The notes under the pieces were generated by a model. That model saw nothing but the letters and a program-made list of their open reading frames with translations, was not told the origin of the DNA and searched no databases. A stretch of DNA of 64,000 nucleotides from Armatimonadota bacterium (lineage in GTDB: Bacteria; Armatimonadota; Zipacnadia; JAUWAU01), in the NCBI GenBank assembly GCA_030601885.1, contig JAUWAU010000010.1, forward strand, positions 62,001-126,000. The letters run 5' to 3'. The position numbers were made by a program, and so were the translations under genes. This document shows, piece after piece, positions 53,744-62,096 of the stretch (the first letter of the stretch is position 1; each line of letters starts with the position of its first letter).

Positions 53744-54390
53744 GGCCTATCTTCCAAATCCTGGCTGCCGAGATGCGGCTCGAGCAGCTCCCGCAGGCGC
53801 TGCCGAGCACGGAAAAGGTGCGACCGGACCGTGCCAGCCGGCTGATTCAGCAGCTCACCGATCTCGGCTGCCGAGTATCCCTCCACGTAGCGCATCACCA
53901 ACAGCGTCTGATCCCGCGGCCGCAGCTTGTCCAGGGCTTCGGCGACCGCGCTCGAGACGAAACGGGCATCCACGGCCTCGGCGAACGCATTCCCGTCGCT
54001 TTCGCCTTGCCGCTGAGCCGTCCAGAACCAGCGTCTCTCACGACGGCGCTTTTTCTGCAGCGCCCGAATGGATTCGTTCATGATAATCCGCATGACCCAC
54101 GTCGAGAAGGAGGCCTCGCCCCGATGCTTCGGCAGCGCCCGGAAGCAGCGCACGAAGGCATCCTGCACGACGTCCTCGGCGTCCTCGCGGCTTCGCGTTA
54201 CGCGGTACGCCAGGCGATATGCCCGATCCGCGTGCGTGGCGAACAGCCTCTCGCAGGCAGCGACATCCCCGGCCCGAGCGCGTTCGAGCAGAGCCGACTC
54301 GGCATCGCCGACGGCGCGCACCATTGTGCGCGCGTGCCGCTGCGGTGCGCCCCCAAAGGCAGCTATTGTCGCCGTTGGCGCTGAGGACAA
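53740..54390 (-). CDS. ECF-type RNA polymerase sigma factor (second pair)
   Basis: A 216-residue ECF sigma factor. Region 2 is YRLAYRVTRSREDAEDVVQDAFVRCFRAL and STWVMRIIMNESIRAL; region 4 is YSAAEIGELLNQPAGTVRSHLFRARQRLRELL. I used the TTG at 54390 because GAGGGAG lies eight bases upstream; an ATG at 54324 would give a shorter, also plausible protein. The promoter is listed at 54416-54443. Confidence 0.92.
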   Translation of the reverse strand: MSSAPTATIAAFGGAPQRHARTMVRAVGDAESALLERARAGDVAACERLFATHADRAYRLAYRVTRSREDAEDVVQDAFVRCFRALPKHRGEASFSTWVMRIIMNESIRALQKKRRRERRWFWTAQRQGESDGNAFAEAVDARFVSSAVAEALDKLRPRDQTLLVMRYVEGYSAAEIGELLNQPAGTVRSHLFRARQRLRELLEPHLGSQDLEDRP

Positions 54391-54397
54391 GACTATG

Positions 54398-54464
54398 GCT
54401 CCCTCGGTCCCCCCTATTGTATAGGACCCCGTGAGGCGGTCAAGTGTTCGCCCGTGGCAGGCGA
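54398..54464. repeat. Duplicated 67-base promoter-bearing element, copy 1
   Basis: This stretch (GCTCCCTCGG to GTGGCAGGCGA) holds the promoter and 5' leader of the second ECF operon. It recurs with about four of five bases identical at 58254-58321, in the same orientation. Confidence 0.6.
54416..54443 (-). promoter_or_regulatory. Sigma-70-like promoter of the second ECF operon
   Basis: Reading left, TTGACC (-35, 54438-54443) and TACAAT (-10, 54416-54421) are separated by 16 bases, each one mismatch from consensus. It lies directly upstream of the sigma gene and inside the duplicated element. Confidence 0.55.
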
Positions 54465-55125
54465 GGAGAACTCCGGGGAATTCGTCCCACGACCAGCGGA
54501 CAGCCCCCGCACCTCAGCGCCTCCTATGGAGCGTTCCGTCACTCGACATCCGTGACACGCATCACGTTGACGGCCGTCGAGGTTTGTGATATGTAGCAGG
54601 TGGAAAAATGGGCGGGCGCTCTGGTTGGCTCCGTCCGATCTGCGGGTCAGCAGTTGACCTCTTGGTTGTGCCTTTGATGAGGGGAAGCATGGGAGGGTGT
54701 CGGCAGTGGATGCTAGACTGCTCCGGATCTCGCCAAGCCGCACTGATTCCCTCGTCGTACTCGTTATGATCGTGACTGTCGCTGATTGCTGCCAGGCCGG
54801 CGGTACTCGAGCGGACCGATTACAGAACTCATGGCGCTGCAGCTCGTCTAATCGAGTGATGCGCAGAAGGCCACCTGTTCCTTGCAGACCCTCTTCCCGG
54901 TCCGGCGCATCGCCGGCGCTGGGCATCGACGAGACGAGCGAAAGGAGGTGAGCGGGAAGCCGAGAGGACGCACGAGCGAAGGAGCCCAACCGTAGCTGCC
55001 AGCCACCTCGCTCCGCGCTCTGAGGTTCGATCTGGCTCCACAAGTCAACCGGATCCCGTGGGGGAAGGTCAGAATAGACAGAAGCGCGCGAGGGACATCC
55101 TGTGCACAATGGATAGGAGGCGTGG
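54465..55125. other. 661-base intergenic region
   Basis: It lies between divergent genes. TTGACG (54567-54572) and TATGTA are 17 bases apart, a weak rightward promoter about 530 bases before the next gene. GACGGCCGTC within it is a ten-base palindrome. I see no convincing gene in the rest. Confidence 0.4.
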
Positions 55126-56439
55126 ATGGTGAGAAGCAGGCGAGTGAGGTTGTGTGTGTGCTTGAGTATTGTGTGCTGCACTTGCCTTCTCGGCTATCTG
55201 GGTGCGGCGGTAAGCCGTGGCGCCGAGGAGGAGAAGCCGCCACCGGGGGGCGGAGACTGCTGCCTGCAGAAGGATCCCGACGGCCAGGCTGCGCTCCGAG
55301 CGCGCAACTACGAAACGGCGAAGACTGCACCGCAGCCGCTGGACCTCTGGAAAGTGAGGAAGTACGGCTGCGGCGGAGACTGGCGAACCGCGAACGCGCT
55401 GGAGAAGGACCGGAAGAGGGAGTACCCGATTCTGCTGACGTGGCCCGTGATACAGGGCGCCGCAAAGTATGCCGTCCAGATGAAGGGCTTTCGCGGCAGC
55501 CACCCCGCATTGACCCTCGAAACCACCAATAACTCCCTGCGCCTGCAGAAAGAGGACGTTCCACCAGGACGCTATGAGTGGTATGTGTCCGTCTACGACG
55601 AAGACGAGACCCACATGGGTGACATCGAGACCATCGATCCCGCAAAGCTCTTCGCCGTCGCCGATCCGGATCCCGTGCCGGCAAATGGGAAGAAGGCTCT
55701 GATCGACCTGTATCACAGCGCCAACAAGATGAAAGGCTGGGGGATGTACGGACACCAGCAGTACATGTCGGGCGAACTGCTCGAGAAGGCCGGGTTTGGG
55801 GTGGTCGTGAACGACTCCGGGAGGCTGACTCCCCAGATGCTCGAGCCCGTCGATCTTGTCATCTGCAACTACTACTGGGTCGGATGGCCGTCGCGAGGCG
55901 GCTACGGTTTTCGGCCATTCTCGGCGGATGAGATAGCCGCCATTCGCGACTTCGTCCAGAAGGGCGGCTCGCTGCTCGTCGTGGGCTGCGACCGGAAAGA
56001 CGTCCCCGGCAAGAGCGGCAAGATGTGCGAGGCCACCAACCCCCTCCTGGCCCAATTCGGACTCGCCTTCGATTTCGACCGCACGCCCAAACGGGTCGGG
56101 AATGCACAGGCGGTCGAGGGTCAAGACATCATCACCTTCGCCAAGCCTGTCTACACGCAGCTCCCGGTGGCCGTGCGAGGAGACGACGCGGTGACCGTGC
56201 TGCAAGTGGACGGCATCCCCACTGTCAAGGCCAGGCAGTTCGGACAGGGCAAGCTCATGGCCGCCGGCGTGGGCATGTCGTTCCTCGACGGCCGCCTAGC
56301 CGACTTCGAGAGGCAGGCGCCACTGCACCTGGTTATGTTCTACGACTTCGTCAGGTATCTGACCGACGTTGACTGGCGGCTGTACTGCGACCAATTGTTC
56401 GTTGAGTCCGTATTGGCCAAGTGCGACTTCACGACGTAG
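55126..56439 (+). CDS. Secreted paralogous protein A (glutamine-amidotransferase-like fold)
   Basis: A 437-residue protein with a signal (about residues 8-30) and a short Pro/Gly/Cys stretch (PPPGGGDCC). A beta-sandwich follows (about 95-175) containing YGCGGDW and YEWYVSVYDEDETHMGDIETI. The C-terminal domain (about 195-437) has ALIDLYHSANKMKGWGMYG and GSLLVVGCDRKDVPGKSGKM, typical of DUF4350/ThuA-like folds, and ends in FLDGRL, MFYDFVRYL and FVESVLAKCDF. GGAGG lies upstream of the ATG. It is a close paralog of the next gene. The function is unknown; the fold often binds rather than cuts. Confidence 0.7.
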   Translation: MVRSRRVRLCVCLSIVCCTCLLGYLGAAVSRGAEEEKPPPGGGDCCLQKDPDGQAALRARNYETAKTAPQPLDLWKVRKYGCGGDWRTANALEKDRKREYPILLTWPVIQGAAKYAVQMKGFRGSHPALTLETTNNSLRLQKEDVPPGRYEWYVSVYDEDETHMGDIETIDPAKLFAVADPDPVPANGKKALIDLYHSANKMKGWGMYGHQQYMSGELLEKAGFGVVVNDSGRLTPQMLEPVDLVICNYYWVGWPSRGGYGFRPFSADEIAAIRDFVQKGGSLLVVGCDRKDVPGKSGKMCEATNPLLAQFGLAFDFDRTPKRVGNAQAVEGQDIITFAKPVYTQLPVAVRGDDAVTVLQVDGIPTVKARQFGQGKLMAAGVGMSFLDGRLADFERQAPLHLVMFYDFVRYLTDVDWRLYCDQLFVESVLAKCDFTT

Positions 56440-56648
56440 TCGTCCGTGATACCAGCTCGCATGTGGAGGCGGGCAGGCTACGAGCGGCGCGCCGACGGAG
56501 AGAGGAGCGCAGCCGTGCTTCCCATTGCCCATCTCCCCGTTGGTCCGCTCTCCGCCATCACCACGCCCCGATGCGGACCTGTGCCAGCCAGCACTGGAGG
56601 CACGCGCTCGGGCAGAATACTGCGCACGCCGGATAGGAGGTGCGAGCA

Positions 56649-58082
56649 ATGCAACGCAAGTGGATGGGTGCAGCGGCGTTCCTCGGTGTTGCGCTATGCG
56701 CGGCGCTGACGTGCTACATCATCGGAGGCATTAGTGCGGCGCCAGTGCCATCAGATGTCGCTCGCAAAGGGTGCGGCTGCGGGTGCGGCACGAAGGCGCA
56801 GGCGGCCGGCAAGGCCACGAAGCAGGCACCGACCCGAACGGGCTGCGGTTGTGGTTGTGGCAGTAAGCGGCCGGTCGCCAAGCCTGCAGCAAAGGAGACC
56901 GTTCCTCGAGGTTGCGGCTGTGGCTGTGGGAGTTCGAGACGGGCGATGGCCACGCCACCTCGGGACTATGATGCCGCCGCGACTGTCCCGCAGCCCATAG
57001 AGGTTTGGAAAGCCCTAGAATACGGCTGCGGAGGCAATCCTCGTACCCAGGAAAAGCTGCAGACCGACGCCAAAAGGAGCTATCCGGTTGTCCTGACGTG
57101 GCCCCTCATACATGGCGCCGGAAAGTACCGAATCGAAATCGAGGGCATTCGGGGAAGCCGACCCACGACGACTCTTGAAGCCACGATAAACTCCCTGCGC
57201 CTCACCGAGCAAGACATCGCTCCAGGCCGGTATCAATGGTCGGTGTCGGTCTACGATGAGTATGGGAACTACATGGGAGACGTAGAGACGATCGAGCCCG
57301 TCGAGTACTTCGCCATCGCGGATCCGGACCCGGTCGCGCCAAACGGAAAGAGGGCCTTGATCGACGCGTACCACAGTACTGCTGCGATGAACGGGTGGGG
57401 AAGGTACAACGGCACCCAGTACATGATGCGGGAGTTGCTGGAGAACGCCGGTTTTGAAGTGCATGTGAACGAGGCCGAACTCCTCACCCCGGAGAGGCTG
57501 AAATCCGTTGATCTGCTCACCTGCTACTACTTCTGGTCTGGCAATCCGGAGTTCCGTCCTTACTCGGGATCAGAGCTGTCGGCAGTGCGCGAGTACGTCG
57601 GGAGGGGTGGTGCGCTTCTGGTGGGAGGCTGTGACCGCAAAGACGTCGGTGCCAGAAGCGGCAAGATGGGCAGAGCCGCGAGCCAGCTCGTCAGGCAATT
57701 CGGGCTTGCCTTCGAGGTGGACGAAATGCCGGAGCGACCTTCGTGGGTCAACGTGGCGGCGGATCAGGACATTATCAGCTACAGCAAGCGTGTCTTCATG
57801 CAGTTGCCGGTCGGCGTGCGCGGAGAGGATGCAATCACCCTTCTTGAGATCAACGGCGTACCCATCGCGCAAGCGAAGCAGTATGGCCAGGGAAAGGTGA
57901 TTGCGGCCGGCGTAGGCATGTCTTTCCTCGATAGCTATGTGGGCGATTTCAAGCGCAGGGAGCCACTGCACTTGATCATGTTCTATGACTTCGTGCGCTA
58001 CCTGACGGGCATTGACTGGGAGCAGCAGTGCGAGCAACTGTTCGTCGAGTCTGTGTTGGCCAGGTGCGACTTCGACACGTAG
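56649..58082 (+). CDS. Secreted paralogous protein B with three GCGCGCG modules
   Basis: A 477-residue protein with a signal or anchor (about residues 7-28). Then come three identical GCGCGCG blocks at residues 41-47, 65-71 and 88-94, joined by Lys/Ala/Pro-rich linkers of about 17 residues. The rest parallels protein A: YGCGGNPRTQ, YQWSVSVYDEYGNYMGDVETI, ALIDAYHSTAAMNGWGRYN, GALLVGGCDRKDVGARSGKM and the shared tail MFYDFVRYLTG / FVESVLARCDF. AGGAGGTG precedes the ATG at 56649. Nine Cys in Gly-Cys blocks suggest metal or persulfide binding or cross-linking outside the membrane; that is inference. Confidence 0.72.
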   Translation: MQRKWMGAAAFLGVALCAALTCYIIGGISAAPVPSDVARKGCGCGCGTKAQAAGKATKQAPTRTGCGCGCGSKRPVAKPAAKETVPRGCGCGCGSSRRAMATPPRDYDAAATVPQPIEVWKALEYGCGGNPRTQEKLQTDAKRSYPVVLTWPLIHGAGKYRIEIEGIRGSRPTTTLEATINSLRLTEQDIAPGRYQWSVSVYDEYGNYMGDVETIEPVEYFAIADPDPVAPNGKRALIDAYHSTAAMNGWGRYNGTQYMMRELLENAGFEVHVNEAELLTPERLKSVDLLTCYYFWSGNPEFRPYSGSELSAVREYVGRGGALLVGGCDRKDVGARSGKMGRAASQLVRQFGLAFEVDEMPERPSWVNVAADQDIISYSKRVFMQLPVGVRGEDAITLLEINGVPIAQAKQYGQGKVIAAGVGMSFLDSYVGDFKRREPLHLIMFYDFVRYLTGIDWEQQCEQLFVESVLARCDFDT

Positions 58083-58149
58083 TACGCACGGATCATGGGC
58101 GACGACCAACAATAGCACGCGTGGCTACAGCGCAGCTGCGATCGATTCG

Positions 58150-58201
58150 AGTTCGGGCCCTGCGACTTCCTCTCCGCGGGGCCCGAACTCATGCCGTTTT
58201 G
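58150..58201 (+). terminator. Rho-independent terminator after protein B
   Basis: GAGTTCGGGCCC (58150-58161) pairs perfectly with GGGCCCGAACTC (58180-58191), followed by a short run of T at 58197-58201. It is placed 68 bases after the stop and should end the transcript of the paralog pair. Confidence 0.6.
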
Positions 58202-58253
58202 CTCGAGCCGCAAATCCCGGAGACTCCGCATTGCTGAAGTCGCCAGAACTCCC

Positions 58254-58321
58254 GCTCCCTCGGTTCCTCCCTGTTCTATGAGCCCTTGCGAGGCGCTCAA
58301 GTGTTCGGCCGTGGCAGGCGA
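58254..58321. repeat. Duplicated promoter-bearing element, copy 2
   Basis: This matches 54398-54464. On the minus strand its promoter elements read TTGAGC (58295-58300) and TAGAAC (58273-58278), 16 bases apart, so they are weaker than in copy 1. No gene starts just to its left on that strand. The whole gap 58083-58408 holds only this element and the terminator. Confidence 0.6.
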
Positions 58322-58408
58322 AATCGTGTGGGACGCCGAAAGGCAGTTCTGATCAGACTATCGCCACATCCGAACGGACAATCCGAGGTCAGAGGGAGGC
58401 TGGCAGGA

Positions 58409-59566
58409 ATGGCCGTGCGGAGATTCGACCAAGTGGAGTTGGCATTGCTGCAAGAGGTACTCGACTCCGGGACACTCTCGGGGATCGCGGGAGGCAAGTT
58501 CACGGGGCAGTTCGAGGAGGCTTTCGCGGAAGCGGTGGGGGCGCGTCATGCCGTCGCGATGAACTCGGCGATGTCGGTGCTGCATGGCGCCGTGATGGCC
58601 GCGGGGGCGGGCGCGGGCGACGAGGTGCTCTGCGACCCGGTGTGCGTGTTCGGCGCGGTGGCCGTGATGTACAACAACGCCATTCCGGTGTTCGTGGACA
58701 TCGACCCGGTGACGTGGAACATGCGCCCGGAGCTGATCGAGGAGCACATCACGGAGCGCACGAAGGCCATCATCGTTACACACGTCTGGGGGCTGCCGGC
58801 CGAGATGGATCGCATCACTGAGATCGCAGAAAAGCGCGATCTCGTCGTGATCGAGGACTGCGCCCATTCGCTCTTTGCCACCTACAAGGGGAAACAGACC
58901 GGCACGTGGGGCGACATCGGCTCCTTCAGCTTCCAGATGTCGAAGCAGTTGGCGCTGGGCGACGGCGGCATGGCCGTGACGGACGACGAGGAGCTGGCGA
59001 AAGCGCTGGCCCTCAATGCCGGCGCGCCGACGTTCAAGGCCGTCGCGCACGATCTGCATTGGAACTACCGGATGACGGAGCAGACGGCGGCGATTGGCCT
59101 GGTGCAGCTCGAGCGTGCACGCGGGTACGTGGAGGAGCTGATCGAGATTGGTGGGCTGTACGATGCGGCCGTGGAGGGCTTCCCGTTCGTGTCGCTCCAG
59201 CGAGGTCCCGAGGAGGCGGTGCACACTTTTCACCTGTGGGGGGCAACGTTCCGCGGCGAAACGGTCGGACTATCGCCGGACGATCTGAAGCGCGCTCTGC
59301 AGGAGGAGAACTGCAAGCTTGGCGTTGGCTACACCAATATGCCGGCTTACAAACATCCCGTGATCGCCCAGCGACTCGGGTACGGGAAGGGCTGTCCGCT
59401 CGACTGTCCTCTGTACGGGGGCAGCGGTAATGAGTATCCCGATGGCCTGTGTCCGGAGGCGGAGTATGTGCTGCCGCGCATCATGGCGGCCAGTACGTTC
59501 GGGCCGAGGGAGTTCCATGAGGGGAATGCGGAGCGACTGCGGCGGGCGCTGGAGCGGGTGGGGTAG
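58409..59566 (+). CDS. DegT/DnrJ/EryC1-family PLP aminotransferase-like protein
   Basis: A 385-residue enzyme of the sugar aminotransferase family. Marks are GARHAVAMNSAMSVLHGAVMAAG, GDEVLCDPVCVFGAVAVM, DLVVIEDCAHSLFATYKGK and FSFQMSKQLALGDGGMAV, with Lys for the PLP Schiff base. The family transfers amino groups to keto-sugars in LPS, capsule or antibiotic pathways. I started at the ATG at 58409 (MAVRRFDQVEL), with GGGAGG upstream; an ATG at 58286 would begin inside the repeat. No other nucleotide-sugar genes are nearby, so a catabolic or unrelated role is possible. Confidence 0.85.
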   Translation: MAVRRFDQVELALLQEVLDSGTLSGIAGGKFTGQFEEAFAEAVGARHAVAMNSAMSVLHGAVMAAGAGAGDEVLCDPVCVFGAVAVMYNNAIPVFVDIDPVTWNMRPELIEEHITERTKAIIVTHVWGLPAEMDRITEIAEKRDLVVIEDCAHSLFATYKGKQTGTWGDIGSFSFQMSKQLALGDGGMAVTDDEELAKALALNAGAPTFKAVAHDLHWNYRMTEQTAAIGLVQLERARGYVEELIEIGGLYDAAVEGFPFVSLQRGPEEAVHTFHLWGATFRGETVGLSPDDLKRALQEENCKLGVGYTNMPAYKHPVIAQRLGYGKGCPLDCPLYGGSGNEYPDGLCPEAEYVLPRIMAASTFGPREFHEGNAERLRRALERVG

Positions 59567-59638
59567 GCGCACGGCTTGGCCCCGTACGGGATCCCGAAGG
59601 GGGTCAGGCGCCGTGCCACACGGTCCAGAGGCAAGGAG

Positions 59639-62071
59639 ATGAACGCGGTGCTAACTGGGAGCAATATTCTGCGGCGCGTCGCTGCAGCCGTACAGGGAGC
59701 CATTCTCATCTTCCTCGGCGGCATGGCAGGCACGGCAGCGCCGCTCTACCCGGCGATGCGGCCGCCATTCACAGCGATCGCCGAGGACGGCACGGCGAGG
59801 TGCAGCATTGTGCTGCCGGCCGACCCGTCCGAGGCCGAGCAGGGATCCGCGGACGAGCTGCGCGAGTACCTCGGCCGGACCACTGGGGCTACGTTTCCCG
59901 TCACCACGGAGGAAAGGCCAGCCAGCGGATTCACCATCGCCGTCGGCCGCACGAGGATGGCCGAGCAGAGCGGCATTCTGAAGGCTGCCGCGAAGCTCAA
60001 GCCGGGCGGTTTCATCCTCCGCACCCTCGGCGACACGCTCGTTCTCGCCGGCAGGGACGACTTGGGGACGCAGTACGCCGTGTACACGCTGCTGGAGAAG
60101 TACCTCGGGGTGCGGTGGTTCGTGCCGACCGAGGTCGGCGAGGTGGCGCCGAAGACGCCGACGCTGCGCATCGGCCGGATTGACGATACGCAGGAGCCGG
60201 CGTTCACGATGCGCTGGATCGGGCGCGATGAGTGGGCGCTGCGGAACAAGATGAACGTCAACGTGGGCCCGACAGGGATGACCTTCTGGGGCTCGGCGCA
60301 CACGTTTCGCCGGCTCGTGCCACCGGAGAAGTACTTCGACGAGCATCCCGAGTACTTCGCGCTGGTGGGCGGGGAGCGGCTGCGCGTCGAGGGCTCGCAT
60401 CGGAACCAGCTCTGCACCAGCAATCCCGAGGTCATACGGCTCGTCGTGGAGCGCATGCGGGAGGTGCTCGACGCCGAGCCCGAGATCGACGTCATATCGC
60501 TGTTCCCGAACGACGGCCTCGGCTTCTGCGAATGCGAGCAGTGCCGACAGCTCGATGAGGCCGAGTGGCTCGACATTGCGACGGTGAACCGGGGCGGAAA
60601 GCGCTCGCCCGAAGGGGCGGGCGCTCTGTCGCGCCGCCTCACCATCTTCTACACGGCCGTGGCGCGGGAGCTTCTGAAGAGCCACCCGGAGAGGATCGTG
60701 AAAACGGGCATCTACTCGCGCTATCTGGCGCCGCCGAAGGACACGACGCTCGCGGGCGCGCCGAACATGATGGGGCAGCTCTGTCACGGATGGTGCCACA
60801 ACCACGCCATCACCGATCCGAGGTGCGAGGTCAACGCGCGGTTCAAAGAGGGCCTCGACCGCTGGCGGCGGATCTATCCGCGGGTGTGCCTGTACGAGTA
60901 CTACTGGAAGGTGGCGGCCAACGAGCTGCCGTTCCCCATCCTCCACAGCATGCGGCGGGACATTCCGTATCTGCACAGCATCGGGGTATACGGGCTGTAT
61001 ACGCAGTACGCGTACAACTGGGGGACCATCGGGCTCAACTACTATGTGGCGGCGAAGCTGCTGTGGGATCCGAAGACGGACGTGGACGCGCTGCTGCAGG
61101 ACTTCTACGAGAAGTTCTACGGACCGGCGGCGAAGCCCATGCAGCGGTACTTCGAGGCCCTCGAGCGAGCGGCCGTCCGCAGCGATGTGCATCTGTCAGC
61201 CGAGTATGCCGACCTGCCGAAGATATTCACAGCGGAGTTGCTGCAAGAGTGCGACACGTACCTGTCTCAGGCGGAACAGCTCGCGGACAGCAACATGATC
61301 CAACGCCGCGTGCGCATGAGCCGGCTGTCACACGTGTACCAGAGGATGTGCATGGACTACCTGGCGTGCGTCGGAGCGATCAAAGAAGGTCTGGGAGACG
61401 TGCCCTGGGCAGCCTATGGGCCCGGCCTCGATCTGTCGCCGGCGCAGCAGCATGCGGATCGCATTTGGGAGTTCCTGGAGGCCAACCGGAAGAGCAATTG
61501 CTTTCGCAGCGCGAACAACAACTACGTCAACCGCTTTCTGTCGCCCGGGTATGCCTTCCGGCAGCTTGCCGCCGTGGCGCAGTCGTCGGAGCCTGTCCGC
61601 AGCAAGGCGCAGTGGCTGGCGGAACACAACGCATCGGCTCCGCCGATGCCGGAGAGGCTCGACCTCTGGATATGCGGGAACGATTTCGACAGCGACGCGG
61701 ATAAATCCGAGCACGAGGTGTTCGTGGTCGTCGATGGTGAACGGCGGCTGCTTGGGCGCATTGCGCCGCCGCGTGAGGCTCTCAACAGGGCGACGGGAGC
61801 CTTGGTGCTCGGACCGATCCTACCGGAGGCCATCCGCGACCGGCGTCTTCGAATCGTCCTGACGAATCTGCCCGGAGACTGGACGGATTCGAGCTTGTAT
61901 GCCCTGTACGTGATGGCGCACGACCCTCGCATCACGTCCGAGGAGGCGACGCGGCGGTTCACGCGGGAGCTGGAGACGGTGCGGCAGGCTGCGGTCGGGT
62001 TCGTTGAGTATGGGTTCTATGGGGTGAAGGTGGCGGATGGGGCGCCGGTCGAGGTGACGATCGAGTGGTAG
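59639..62071 (+). CDS. Secreted DUF4838-domain protein
   Basis: An 810-residue exported protein with a signal (about residues 10-32). The N-terminal domain has the alpha/beta pattern seen before GH20 or GH67 catalytic domains (DELREYLGRTTGATFPV, TQYAVYTLLEKYLGVRWFVP). The central DUF4838 region has DVISLFPNDGLGFCECEQCRQLDE and RIYPRVCLYEYYWK, and there is a helical C-terminal part. DUF4838 is linked to glycoside hydrolases, but no activity is established. It lies 72 bases after the DegT gene and converges with the deacetylase-like gene. Confidence 0.8.
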   Translation: MNAVLTGSNILRRVAAAVQGAILIFLGGMAGTAAPLYPAMRPPFTAIAEDGTARCSIVLPADPSEAEQGSADELREYLGRTTGATFPVTTEERPASGFTIAVGRTRMAEQSGILKAAAKLKPGGFILRTLGDTLVLAGRDDLGTQYAVYTLLEKYLGVRWFVPTEVGEVAPKTPTLRIGRIDDTQEPAFTMRWIGRDEWALRNKMNVNVGPTGMTFWGSAHTFRRLVPPEKYFDEHPEYFALVGGERLRVEGSHRNQLCTSNPEVIRLVVERMREVLDAEPEIDVISLFPNDGLGFCECEQCRQLDEAEWLDIATVNRGGKRSPEGAGALSRRLTIFYTAVARELLKSHPERIVKTGIYSRYLAPPKDTTLAGAPNMMGQLCHGWCHNHAITDPRCEVNARFKEGLDRWRRIYPRVCLYEYYWKVAANELPFPILHSMRRDIPYLHSIGVYGLYTQYAYNWGTIGLNYYVAAKLLWDPKTDVDALLQDFYEKFYGPAAKPMQRYFEALERAAVRSDVHLSAEYADLPKIFTAELLQECDTYLSQAEQLADSNMIQRRVRMSRLSHVYQRMCMDYLACVGAIKEGLGDVPWAAYGPGLDLSPAQQHADRIWEFLEANRKSNCFRSANNNYVNRFLSPGYAFRQLAAVAQSSEPVRSKAQWLAEHNASAPPMPERLDLWICGNDFDSDADKSEHEVFVVVDGERRLLGRIAPPREALNRATGALVLGPILPEAIRDRRLRIVLTNLPGDWTDSSLYALYVMAHDPRITSEEATRRFTRELETVRQAAVGFVEYGFYGVKVADGAPVEVTIEW

Positions 62072-62096
62072 GGGCGACCCGGCGGCTCGCCCCTAC
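62068..62096. terminator. Bidirectional hairpin holding both stop codons of convergent genes
   Basis: GTAGGGGCGA (62068-62077) pairs perfectly with TCGCCCCTAC (62087-62096) around a nine-base loop. The TAG stop of the DUF4838 gene is in the left arm, and the TAG of the minus-strand gene is in the right arm. It fits a bidirectional terminator or a REP-like element. Confidence 0.6.

Noticed and set aside
54697..54951. Possible 84-residue small gene in the intergenic gap
   Set aside because: No ribosome site, uneven composition and no recognisable motif; not supported as coding.
57998..58300. Minus-strand frame starting within the second promoter-like repeat
   Set aside because: It runs antisense into the end of protein B and through the terminator hairpin, and shows no sigma-factor or other motif.
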